A stretch of DNA of 6,389 nucleotides from Gammaproteobacteria bacterium (GTDB taxonomy: Bacteria > Pseudomonadota > Gammaproteobacteria > QNFN01). Positions 1 through 6,230 of this stretch are shown one piece after another. Position 1 is the first letter of the stretch; each line of letters opens with the position of its first letter. The stretch is from assembly GCA_003645555.1 (NCBI GenBank), contig QNFN01000116.1, forward strand, positions 1-6,389. Direction: 5' to 3'. The notes beneath the pieces are model-generated. The model ran no database searches and had not been told where the DNA came from. It saw only the letters and a program-made list of their open reading frames with translations. A program made the translations under genes and the position numbers.

Positions 1-524
1 ATGCCAGCGCCAAAGGCTACGGTGCCGACAGCGCCATCGGCCGGCTGCGCGATCTCGGCATCACCGACGCCCTGGTCAATGCCCGCGGCTACCTGCCCGT
101 CATCGGTCGCCGCGGCGACCGCCCCTGGCGCGTCGGTGTACGCGCCCCCGACGGCGGTCTGCTCGCCGCCATCGAGGTAACCAACGGCGAGAGCGTATTC
201 ACTTCCGGCACCTACGAACGCCAGTTCGAACACGCCGGGGTCCGCTATCACCACATCATCGACCCGCGCACCGGCTACCCGGCGCGCGGGCTCAGCTCGG
301 TCACCCTGATCGGTCGCGACGGTGCCGAGGCGGATGCCGCGGCGACGGCGCTGCTGGTCGCCGGTGCCAACTGGCCACGCACCGCGCGTACCCTCGGTGT
401 CGAGGCGGTGCTCGCCATCGACGAACAGGGCGGCCTGCAGGCGACTCCAGCGATGGCGCGTCGCCTGCAATTCCAGGATGAGCCACCCCCTTCGCTGGGA
501 GTGGTGACGCTACCGACGATATAA
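1..524 (+). CDS. apbE: FAD:protein FMN transferase (ApbE family), C-terminal part, start outside window
   Basis: The reading frame with codons starting at base 3 is open from the window edge to TAA at 522-524 and gives 173 residues. ApbE enzymes are periplasmic or membrane-anchored; they move FMN from FAD onto a Thr or Ser of target proteins such as NqrB/NqrC or RnfG. Visible family motifs, numbered from the first full codon, are AKGYGAD (3-9), a FTSGTYER segment (66-73), HHIIDPRTGYPA (83-94) and DAAATALLV (111-119). In the last, D111 and T115 match the family's magnesium-binding Asp and Thr. The usual NxGGD-like segment reads NARGY here (26-30), which is atypical. The N-terminal half, with any signal peptide or lipobox, is not in the window. 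No obvious flavinylation target is encoded nearby. The family call is firm; catalytic activity is less certain because of the altered glycine motif. Confidence 0.9.
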   Translation, partial: ASAKGYGADSAIGRLRDLGITDALVNARGYLPVIGRRGDRPWRVGVRAPDGGLLAAIEVTNGESVFTSGTYERQFEHAGVRYHHIIDPRTGYPARGLSSVTLIGRDGAEADAAATALLVAGANWPRTARTLGVEAVLAIDEQGGLQATPAMARRLQFQDEPPPSLGVVTLPTI

Positions 525-525
525 T
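520..525 (+). promoter_or_regulatory. Possible -10 hexamer ahead of the TonB-like gene
   Basis: A perfect TATAAT overlaps the apbE stop codon, 49 bases before the TonB-like start. In such GC-rich sequence this match stands out. However, no convincing -35 lies 16-18 bases upstream (the bases there read roughly GGGAGT) and there is no TG extension. It could be a weak or activator-dependent promoter for the tonB-pyr cluster, or a chance effect of the stop codon context. Confidence 0.3.
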
Positions 526-560
526 TGCCGCCGTGAACACCTTTTATCGATCCACGGTCC

Positions 561-565
561 AGGTG
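561..565 (+). promoter_or_regulatory. Ribosome binding site of the TonB-like gene
   Basis: AGGTG lies 8 bases before the GTG at 574. It supports that GTG as the start over the in-frame ATG at 586. Confidence 0.5.
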
Positions 566-573
566 CCGCCGTC

Positions 574-1464
574 GTGAGCGCCAGCATGGCGGTTGCACGG
601 GTCACCCCGAACGACCGGCTCGGCATGACGCTGTTCCTGGCCGCAGCGGTGCATACCCTGCTGATCCTCGGCATCGGTTTCGACTTCAAACCACGCATCC
701 CGACCACACCACCCCCGCTGACCCTCGACATCACGCTGGTCCACCATCGCAGCGAAGAGCCGCCGGAGCAGGCCGACTACCTGGCCCAGGCGAGCCAGGA
801 CGGCGGTGGCAATACCGAGGAGAAGGTGCGCCCCGAGGGCCCGGTGTCGGTGCCCAACATCGACCCGACCCCAGGTAATGCGCCAGCCTCCCTGGCCGAG
901 GCGACACCAGCTCCCACCCCGCCGCCACAACCACAGACCCTGGCCCGGCTGCAGCCCGAGGCAGAACTCCACCAGCCACCACCCACGCCACCCGTCGAGG
1001 AACCGCCTCGACTGACCGCGGCCGAGCTCTACCAACGCAGTCGGCAGATGGCCAGTCTTGCCGCCGAGATCAGCGACAGCTTCCGCCTGCATGCCGAGCG
1101 ACCACGGAAGAAGGTGGTCAACGCCCGCACTCAGGAATATATCTACGCCGCCTACATGGACGCCTGGCAGCGCAAGGTGGAACGGATCGGCAACCTCAAT
1201 TACCCGGATGAAGCCAAGCGCCAACGACTCGCCGGCAGCCTGTTGCTCCAGGTCGACATCAACCCCGACGGCACGGTCCGGGACGTCATGCTGCTGCGCT
1301 CGTCGGGTGAGAAGATCCTCGACGACGCCGCCGTCCGCATCGTCCGCCTGTCGGCGCCGTACGCGCCGTTCACCCCGGCGATGCGCGAGGAAGTTGATAT
1401 CCTACAGATGCTCCGCACCTGGCAGTTCCTCGCTGGCAACCGCTTCGCCACATCAAACAAGTAG
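574..1464 (+). CDS. TonB-family energy transducer, TonB3-like
   Basis: This 296-residue protein has the standard TonB layout. A short cytoplasmic N-terminus is followed by one membrane anchor at about 16-36. The anchor carries AVHTLL, whose H27 matches the family's conserved transmembrane His that couples to ExbB/ExbD. A Pro- and Glu-rich periplasmic stretch follows (about 40-147, with PPPP-like clusters), then a helical linker, then a C-terminal TonB domain (about 205-290). That domain shows the YPDEAKRQRLAGSLLLQV start, NPDGTV and the RSSGEKILDDAA motif. TonB passes proton-motive energy to outer-membrane transporters. The position directly upstream of algH-ruvX-pyrR-pyrB is that of P. aeruginosa TonB3, which has been linked to twitching motility, so a role in type IV pilus function is a reasonable inference. 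No exbB/exbD or receptor gene is nearby. The start is GTG at 574, chosen from the AGGTG 8 bases upstream; ATG 586 is the alternative. Confidence 0.88.
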   Translation: MSASMAVARVTPNDRLGMTLFLAAAVHTLLILGIGFDFKPRIPTTPPPLTLDITLVHHRSEEPPEQADYLAQASQDGGGNTEEKVRPEGPVSVPNIDPTPGNAPASLAEATPAPTPPPQPQTLARLQPEAELHQPPPTPPVEEPPRLTAAELYQRSRQMASLAAEISDSFRLHAERPRKKVVNARTQEYIYAAYMDAWQRKVERIGNLNYPDEAKRQRLAGSLLLQVDINPDGTVRDVMLLRSSGEKILDDAAVRIVRLSAPYAPFTPAMREEVDILQMLRTWQFLAGNRFATSNK

Positions 1465-1489
1465 CCACTCGGTTGCAACACTTCCGGGA

Positions 1490-1495
1490 TATACT
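1490..1495 (+). promoter_or_regulatory. Possible -10 hexamer immediately before algH (leaderless start?)
   Basis: TATACT ends 6 bases before the algH ATG, so a transcript starting 7 bases after it would begin at or next to the start codon. TTGCAA at 1473-1478 resembles a -35, but the spacer is only 11 bases. The element is therefore suggestive only. The 37-base gap between the TonB-like gene and algH is otherwise featureless. Confidence 0.2.
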
Positions 1496-1501
1496 GTTCC
1501 C

Positions 1502-2065
1502 ATGAGCGGCCGCACCTTTCTTACGGATCACTTCCTGATCGCCATGCCCGCTCTCAACGATCCCAATTTCTCCCGCACCGTCACCTACATCTGTGAGCAC
1601 AACGACGAAGGGGCGATGGGCATCGTCATCAACCGGCCACTGGAACTGCACCTCGACGAAGTGCTGCGGCACATGGACATCGAACTCGACGACACCAGTG
1701 CCGGCCACATCCGCATCGTCCTCGGTGGCCCGGTCCAGCAAGACCGTGGCTTCGTGGTTCACCTCAATGATCCACGCTGGGAATCGACCCACGCCATCAA
1801 CGACGAAGTCGGCGTCACCACCTCACGAGACATTCTCGCCGCCATCGCCCGCGGTGAAGGTCCCGGCCAGAGCCTGATCGCACTTGGCTACGCCGGCTGG
1901 GGCGGCGGCCAGCTGGAACAGGAGCTGGCCGATAACGCCTGGCTGAGTACGCCGGCGGACCGCCAGATCCTGTTCAACCTGCCGTTTGCAGAACGCTGGG
2001 ATGCCGCCGCACACCTGGTCGGCGTCGACCTGCTCAACCTCTCCAACGAAGTCGGCCACGCATGA
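1502..2065 (+). CDS. algH: AlgH / YqgE family protein (UPF0301)
   Basis: The 187-residue product has the usual length for the YqgE/AlgH family. Its motifs run in family order: FLIAMP (11-16), CEHNDEGAMGIVINRP (31-46), GGPV (75-78), RGFVVH (82-87) and GYAGWGGGQLE (129-139), with a following NAW (145-147). The biochemical role of the family is unresolved. In P. aeruginosa AlgH was named for an effect on alginate regulation, and the gene is very often next to ruvX/yqgF, as here. It is predicted to be cytoplasmic; I see no signal peptide or membrane segment. The ATG at 1502 gives the canonical N-terminus. The frame is also open upstream, inside the TonB-like gene, but that part is a shadow. There is no strong Shine-Dalgarno sequence before the start. 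The stop overlaps the ruvX start as ATGA. Confidence 0.95.
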   Translation: MSGRTFLTDHFLIAMPALNDPNFSRTVTYICEHNDEGAMGIVINRPLELHLDEVLRHMDIELDDTSAGHIRIVLGGPVQQDRGFVVHLNDPRWESTHAINDEVGVTTSRDILAAIARGEGPGQSLIALGYAGWGGGQLEQELADNAWLSTPADRQILFNLPFAERWDAAAHLVGVDLLNLSNEVGHA

Positions 2066-2538
2066 AGCCCACACGGCGTTCCGCCCCAACCACCGGAGCC
2101 ACGAAGTCCGACCGCCCTGCAGGCCCGGTGCTCAGTTTCGACTACGGCACCGGGCGTACCGGCGTCGCGGTTGGCCAGACACTGACCGGCACCGCGTCAC
2201 CGCTAACCACGATCGAGGCTCACGGCCGCAATCCCGACTGGGCGGCCATCGACCGCCTGGTCACGGAGTGGCAGCCGGTGGCACTGGTGATCGGCATCCC
2301 GCTCAACATGGACGGCAGCGACAACGAAATGACCGCCCTAGCCAGCCGTTTTCTGCGCCAGCTGCGCGCCCGCCATCGGCTGCCCACCTACGGTGTCGAC
2401 GAGCGCCTGACCACGTTCGATGCCGAGCAGAGGCTGGCCGAGGCCGGCCTGCCACGTAACCGGATACGCGGCGAAATCGACCGCGTCGCCGCACAGCTGA
2501 TTCTCGAGACCTGGTTCGCAGGGGACGAGAGCGCATGA
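2062..2538 (+). CDS. ruvX: RuvX/YqgF: putative pre-16S rRNA nuclease / Holliday junction resolvase-like
   Basis: This 158-residue protein has the RNase H-like fold motifs of YqgF. These are [15 protein letters not shown] (25-39) with catalytic D27, the strand and loop [18 protein letters not shown] (74-91), [12 protein letters not shown] (111-122) with the DER acidic pair D113/E114, and [12 protein letters not shown] (138-149) with D140. So all three acidic positions expected for metal-dependent cleavage are present. The family is implicated in maturing the 5' end of 16S rRNA, with an older proposed role as a Holliday junction resolvase; it acts in the cytoplasm. The N-terminus carries about 20 extra polar, basic residues before the first strand. 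I keep this start because its ATG overlaps the algH stop in an ATGA coupling and no better internal ATG exists. The downstream pyrR start overlaps in the same way. Confidence 0.93.
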   Translation: MKPTRRSAPTTGATKSDRPAGPVLSFDYGTGRTGVAVGQTLTGTASPLTTIEAHGRNPDWAAIDRLVTEWQPVALVIGIPLNMDGSDNEMTALASRFLRQLRARHRLPTYGVDERLTTFDAEQRLAEAGLPRNRIRGEIDRVAAQLILETWFAGDESA

Positions 2539-3062
2539 ACGACCCGCTCGACGCCAGCGCCCTGCTCGACCAGCTTACGACGGGTCTCACCCATTGGCTG
2601 ACTGAAAGCCACCGCCCCGACCCGCTGATGGTCGGCATCCACACCGGTGGCGCATGGGTGGCTGAACAGCTCCACACCCGTCTCGGCTTCAAAGAGCCGC
2701 TCGGCCGGCTCGACATCGCCTTCTACCGGGACGACTTCACCCGGATTGGTATGCACCCCCTGGTTCGCCCATCGCAGCTGCCATTCGAGATCGAAGGCCG
2801 TCACCTGGTGCTGGTCGATGACGTCCTCCACACCGGGCGCACCATCCGTGCGGCGCTCAACGAGCTGTTCGACTACGGCCGTCCGGCCTCGGTCGCGCTG
2901 GCCGTACTGATCGACCGCGGCGGCCGCGAGTTACCGATCGTCGCCGACGTCATCGGCACGATGCTGGAACTGCCTCCGGAACAACACATCAAACTCAGCG
3001 GCCCGGAACCGCTCGCACTGGCCTACGTCAAGCGTGGCACCGGGCGCGAGAACGAGCACTGA
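2535..3062 (+). CDS. pyrR: PyrR bifunctional regulator / uracil phosphoribosyltransferase
   Basis: The 175-residue product is a type I phosphoribosyltransferase. Its PRPP loop is [13 protein letters not shown] (91-103). The PyrR-specific segments are [13 protein letters not shown] (34-46), DIAFYRDDF (60-68), the proteobacterial [15 protein letters not shown] (70-84), and [10 protein letters not shown] (125-134). In Bacillus, PyrR binds UMP/UTP and pyr leader RNA to promote attenuation, and it has weak uracil phosphoribosyltransferase activity. Pseudomonads carry pyrR just upstream of pyrB, as seen here. By-eye alignment places T19-H20-x-x-T23 where the Bacillus RNA-contact residues Thr18, Arg19 and His22 lie, so RNA binding may be weakened or different. 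No leader region is available directly before pyrB (1-base overlap, TGATG). The ATG is set by the ATGA overlap with ruvX. Confidence 0.95.
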   Translation: MNDPLDASALLDQLTTGLTHWLTESHRPDPLMVGIHTGGAWVAEQLHTRLGFKEPLGRLDIAFYRDDFTRIGMHPLVRPSQLPFEIEGRHLVLVDDVLHTGRTIRAALNELFDYGRPASVALAVLIDRGGRELPIVADVIGTMLELPPEQHIKLSGPEPLALAYVKRGTGRENEH

Positions 3063-4033
3063 TGAGCACCGGGCTGCAGGTCGACTCTGCCGGGCGCCTG
3101 CGCCATTTCCTCGACGTCGCGGGACTCAAGCGCCAGCAACTGGTCGAGATCATGGACACCGCCGAATCGTTTTCCGAGGTCGCCGACCGCTCGATCAAGA
3201 AGGTGCCACTGCTACGCGGCAAGACCGTGGTCAACCTTTTCTTCGAGGCCAGCACCCGCACCCGCACCACCTTCGAACTGGCGGCCAAGCGCCTCTCGGC
3301 CGACATCCTCAATCTCGACGTCAGCACGTCGGCCACGACCAAGGGTGAGTCGCTGCTCGATACGCTGCGCAACCTAGAGGCGATGCATGCCGACATGTTC
3401 GTCGTGCGTCACGCCGAAAGTGGCGCCGCCCACTTCGTCGCCCGTCACGCGGCACCGCACGTCGGCGTCATCAATGCCGGCGACGGCTGCCACGCCCACC
3501 CGACCCAGGCGATGCTCGACATGTTCACCATCCGCCGGGTCAAGGGCGAATTCACGCCGCTGACAGTGGCCATCGTCGGTGACATTCTGCATTCACGCGT
3601 GGCACGCTCACAGATTCACGCCCTCAACACCCTCGGTGTGCGTGCCGTGCGAGTCATCGCACCACAGACGTTGCTGCCGCCGCAGATCGAACAACTCGGT
3701 GTCGAGGTCCACCATGACATCCACGAGGGGGTCCGCGACGCCGACGTGATCATCACGCTGCGCCTGCAGCGCGAACGCATGGATGGTCGCCTGCTGCCGA
3801 GCAAGCACGAATACTTCCAGCTCTACGGCTTGACCGAGACCAACCTGGCGACGGCGAAAGCGGATGCGATCGTCATGCACCCGGGGCCCATCAATCGCGG
3901 CGTTGAACTCGATTCGGGGACTGCCGACGGGCCGCGCTCGGTGATCCTGCAGCAGGTAACCCACGGTATCGCCATCCGCATGGCGGTGATCTCGATGGTG
4001 ATGGCGGCCCACACCGGGGAGACCACCGAGTGA
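3062..4033 (+). CDS. pyrB: Aspartate carbamoyltransferase catalytic subunit
   Basis: PyrB condenses carbamoyl phosphate and L-aspartate to N-carbamoyl-L-aspartate, the committed step of UMP synthesis. The 323 residues contain the full set of signatures. These are the carbamoyl phosphate loop [13 protein letters not shown] (60-72) and TTKGES (92-97) with the active-site Lys K94. They also include [13 protein letters not shown] (141-153), [11 protein letters not shown] (173-183), the aspartate-binding LRLQRERM (233-240), and HPGPINRG (273-280). No catalytic residue is visibly missing. No pyrI regulatory chain follows; instead a degenerate dihydroorotase gene overlaps by 4 bases (GTGA). This fits the Pseudomonas-type (class A) enzyme, a dodecamer of six PyrB and six PyrC' chains in which nucleotides act on PyrB itself. 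The start ATG overlaps the pyrR stop by 1 base. Confidence 0.97.
   Translation: MSTGLQVDSAGRLRHFLDVAGLKRQQLVEIMDTAESFSEVADRSIKKVPLLRGKTVVNLFFEASTRTRTTFELAAKRLSADILNLDVSTSATTKGESLLDTLRNLEAMHADMFVVRHAESGAAHFVARHAAPHVGVINAGDGCHAHPTQAMLDMFTIRRVKGEFTPLTVAIVGDILHSRVARSQIHALNTLGVRAVRVIAPQTLLPPQIEQLGVEVHHDIHEGVRDADVIITLRLQRERMDGRLLPSKHEYFQLYGLTETNLATAKADAIVMHPGPINRGVELDSGTADGPRSVILQQVTHGIAIRMAVISMVMAAHTGETTE
4016..4021 (+). promoter_or_regulatory. Ribosome binding site for the pyrC' GTG start
   Basis: GGGGAG lies inside the 3' end of pyrB, 8 bases before the GTG at 4030. It supports that start codon and coupled translation of the two ATCase subunits. Confidence 0.5.
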
Positions 4034-5319
4034 CCCGCTGGCAGATCAGTGGTGGCCGCGTCATCGATCCCGCCCAGGGCATCGATAGCGTCACCGACCT
4101 TTTTGTTGCCGAGGGCCGGATCATCGCCCTCGGGACGGCCCCGGATGGCTTCGCGCCGGACCGGGTGCTGGACGTACCGGGACAGGTGGTCTGCCCGGGG
4201 CTGATCGACCTCAGCGCCTCTCTGCGCGAACCCGGCCAGGAACACAAGGCATCGATTGCCAGCGAGGCCGCAGCTGCGGCCGCCAGTGGCATCACCACCC
4301 TCTGCTGCCCACCGGACACCGACCCGGTCATCGATACCCCGGCGGTGGTTGACCTGGTCAGCCATCGTGCGAGTGCCGTCGGCCTGACCCGGGTCCACCC
4401 GCTCGGGGCGTTGACCCAGGGACTCGGCGGCGAACGGCTTACCGAGATGGCCGCACTGAAAGCGGCTGGCTGCGCCGGCGTGACCAACCTGCTGCACCCG
4501 ATCCGTGACACCCAACTGCTGCGTCACGCCATGGCCTACGCGGCCACGTTCGATCTGACCGTCTTCCTCCATCCAGACGAACCGTGGCTGCGCGCCACCG
4601 GTTGCATCCACGAGGGGGAAGTGAGCGCCCGACTCGGATTGACCGGCATCCCCGAAGTGGCCGAGACCATCGCCGTGGCACGCGACCTGGCGCTGATTGA
4701 GCACACCAGGGTGCGGGCCCACTTCTGTCGACTCTCGACGGCGGCGGCCGTGCGCCTGGTGGCTGCGGCTCAGGCGGCAGGGCTGCCGGTCACTGCCGAC
4801 ACCTGCGCCCACCAGCTTCACTTGACCGAACTCGACGCCAGCGATTTCGACAGCCTGTGCCACGTGCTGCCGCCACTGCGTACCCAGCGTGACCGCGACG
4901 CCCTGCGCAGCGCCGTCGCCGATGGCGTCCTGGGCGTAATCTGCTCAGACCACCAGCCGCACGAGGCCGAAGCCAAGCTGGCCCCGCTTCCGGAAACCGA
5001 ACCGGGTATCTCGGCTCTGGAGACCCTGTTGCCGCTGACCCTGCGCCTGGTCGACGACGGCGTCCTCGACCTGCCATCCGCACTCGCCCGACTCACCGCA
5101 GGACCGGCGGCGGTACTTGGCAGTGCCGCCGGCACGCTGGCGCCAGGCCAGCTGGCCGACATCTGTATCTTCGACCCCGACCGACCATGGCAGGTCGACA
5201 CCGCCACACTGCGCAGCCGTGGACGCAACACGCCGTTCGCCGGCTGGGAATTCGCCCAGAGAGTCACCCACACCCTGCTCGGCGGCCAGCTGGTCTTCGC
5301 CCTGGACGGGCCGGGATGA
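4030..5319 (+). CDS. pyrC': Dihydroorotase-like, probably inactive PyrC' subunit of aspartate transcarbamoylase
   Basis: The 429-residue protein is a full-length amidohydrolase of the type I dihydroorotase group. It has an N-terminal beta-sandwich strand, the barrel entry [14 protein letters not shown] (56-69), [14 protein letters not shown] (87-100), [11 protein letters not shown] (306-316) and the C-terminal [17 protein letters not shown] (368-384). The metal site is broken: the HxH pair is replaced by S62 and S64, the bridging carboxylate region reads VTNLLHPI (151-158) without the usual Asp, and the CHxS histidine is R234. H181 and D307 remain. A protein like this should not hydrolyse dihydroorotate. 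In Pseudomonas such PyrC' chains are needed to assemble the PyrB dodecamer, and the 4-base overlap with pyrB fits this stoichiometric role. An active pyrC must lie elsewhere. The GTG start is preferred because of the GGGGAG 8 bases upstream and the coupling. Confidence 0.92.
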   Translation: MTRWQISGGRVIDPAQGIDSVTDLFVAEGRIIALGTAPDGFAPDRVLDVPGQVVCPGLIDLSASLREPGQEHKASIASEAAAAAASGITTLCCPPDTDPVIDTPAVVDLVSHRASAVGLTRVHPLGALTQGLGGERLTEMAALKAAGCAGVTNLLHPIRDTQLLRHAMAYAATFDLTVFLHPDEPWLRATGCIHEGEVSARLGLTGIPEVAETIAVARDLALIEHTRVRAHFCRLSTAAAVRLVAAAQAAGLPVTADTCAHQLHLTELDASDFDSLCHVLPPLRTQRDRDALRSAVADGVLGVICSDHQPHEAEAKLAPLPETEPGISALETLLPLTLRLVDDGVLDLPSALARLTAGPAAVLGSAAGTLAPGQLADICIFDPDRPWQVDTATLRSRGRNTPFAGWEFAQRVTHTLLGGQLVFALDGPG

Positions 5320-6218
5320 GCGAGACGGCGAGCCGTCCGCAGCGTGGGACCATTTTCGTAGAGGAGGCCGAAATCCTCTCCCACGAGGCCCATCCGGGTG
5401 CACAGTACGTGCTGCGGGTGCATGCTCCACGCGCGGCACGCACCGCACGGCCCGGCAGTTTCGCCCACGTTCGATGCGACCCAGCCCTGCCAATGCGGCG
5501 ACCGCTGTCGCTGATGCGCGCGGACGCCGAGGCCGGCTGGCTGGAGCTGCTCTACAAAGCCGTGGGTGAGGGGACGCGCCGGCTTGCACAACGCCGCCCA
5601 GGGGAGACACTCGACCTGATGGCGCCTATCGGTACGCCTTTCCATCCCGATCCGACCCGACCCCGCACGCTGCTGCTCGGTGGGGGTGTCGGCCTGCCGC
5701 CAATGATTTTTCTCGCCGACCGTCTGCGCCCCTCGAGAAACTATCAACCGATCGCCTTCCTCGGTTCGGAAGTGCCCTTTCCGTTCCCGACCCGCCCGTC
5801 ACAGATCCTGCTTCCGCAGGTCCCGGATGGCGTCATCGCCTGCATGCCGTTACTCGATGACTGGGGCATCCCCAGCAGGCTGGCGAGCCTGCAAAGCTAC
5901 CCGGGCTGCCACGAAGGCTACGTCACCGACCTCGCCCGCCACTGGCTTGACGGCCTCGACGAAGATCAGCATAGCCAGGTGGAACTGTTTGCCTGCGGCC
6001 CCGAACCAATGCTGGCGGCGACGGCCACACTGGCGCGCGACTACAGCCTTCCCGGTCAGCTGTCGCTGGAGGAGTACATGGCCTGTGCCGTCGGTGGCTG
6101 CGCCGGGTGCGTGGTGGAGATCATCACACCAGCGGGTCCGGCAATGAAGCGGGTTTGTGTTGACGGGCCGGTGTTCCCGGCCGCCAGCGTGGCGGCGTTT
6201 GCCGCGGGGGCGGACTGA
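5316..6218 (+). CDS. PyrK-like FAD/[2Fe-2S] electron-transfer subunit (dihydroorotate dehydrogenase type)
   Basis: The 300-residue protein has the order of the PyrK/ferredoxin-NADP reductase group. A flavin-binding barrel comes first, with MRRPLSLM (60-67) and KAVGEGTRRLA (81-91). A nucleotide-binding domain follows, with LLLGGGVGLPP (119-129) and ELFACGPEPML (223-233). The C-terminal [2Fe-2S] site is C257-x4-C262-x2-C265-x15-C281, within CAVGGCAGC and KRVCVDGPVF. In class 1B dihydroorotate dehydrogenases, PyrK passes electrons from PyrD's FMN to NAD+. No pyrD is in the window, so the partner is unknown; it may use another acceptor or donor. It is longer than typical PyrK chains (about 250-265), mainly through a changed middle region (about 151-200). 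The start is the ATG overlapping the pyrC' stop (ATGA); the frame is open further upstream, but only as a shadow of pyrC'. The family call is firm, the physiological role inferred. Confidence 0.87.
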   Translation: MSETASRPQRGTIFVEEAEILSHEAHPGAQYVLRVHAPRAARTARPGSFAHVRCDPALPMRRPLSLMRADAEAGWLELLYKAVGEGTRRLAQRRPGETLDLMAPIGTPFHPDPTRPRTLLLGGGVGLPPMIFLADRLRPSRNYQPIAFLGSEVPFPFPTRPSQILLPQVPDGVIACMPLLDDWGIPSRLASLQSYPGCHEGYVTDLARHWLDGLDEDQHSQVELFACGPEPMLAATATLARDYSLPGQLSLEEYMACAVGGCAGCVVEIITPAGPAMKRVCVDGPVFPAASVAAFAAGAD

Positions 6219-6230
6219 CCGCCGAACGCG

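Noticed and set aside
901..1015. Repetitive CCACC/CCGCC-rich tract considered as a DNA repeat
   Set aside because: It is explained by the Pro-rich periplasmic segment of the TonB-like protein; no regular repeat unit is present.
544..1224. Minus-strand open frame of 226 codons opposite the TonB-like gene
   Set aside because: It mirrors the proline-codon-rich TonB sequence and shows no family signature.
1058..1501. Upstream in-frame extension of AlgH to an ATG at 1058
   Set aside because: The extension is an out-of-frame reading of the TonB C-terminal domain. AlgH family proteins begin at the MSGRTFLTDHF equivalent, and 187 residues is the normal length.
3823..4863. Long open frame of 346 codons on the minus strand, opposite pyrB/pyrC'
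   Set aside because: It is antisense to two well-supported genes, has no recognisable domain, and is typical of stop-poor shadows in GC-rich DNA.
5187..5315. Upstream in-frame extension of the PyrK-like protein to an ATG at 5187
   Set aside because: These 43 codons lie inside pyrC' in another frame and lack PyrK similarity; the ATGA overlap gives the natural start.
4818..5747. Long minus-strand open frame of 309 codons opposite pyrC' and the PyrK-like gene
   Set aside because: The composition is low-complexity Arg/Ser/Gly with no motif, and it is fully covered by conserved plus-strand genes.
6209..6223. Hairpin GGCGG-ACTGA-CCGCC spanning the pyrK-like stop codon, considered as a terminator between convergent genes
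   Set aside because: The stem is only 5 base pairs, with no T-run on either strand. Such short GC inverted repeats are expected by chance here.
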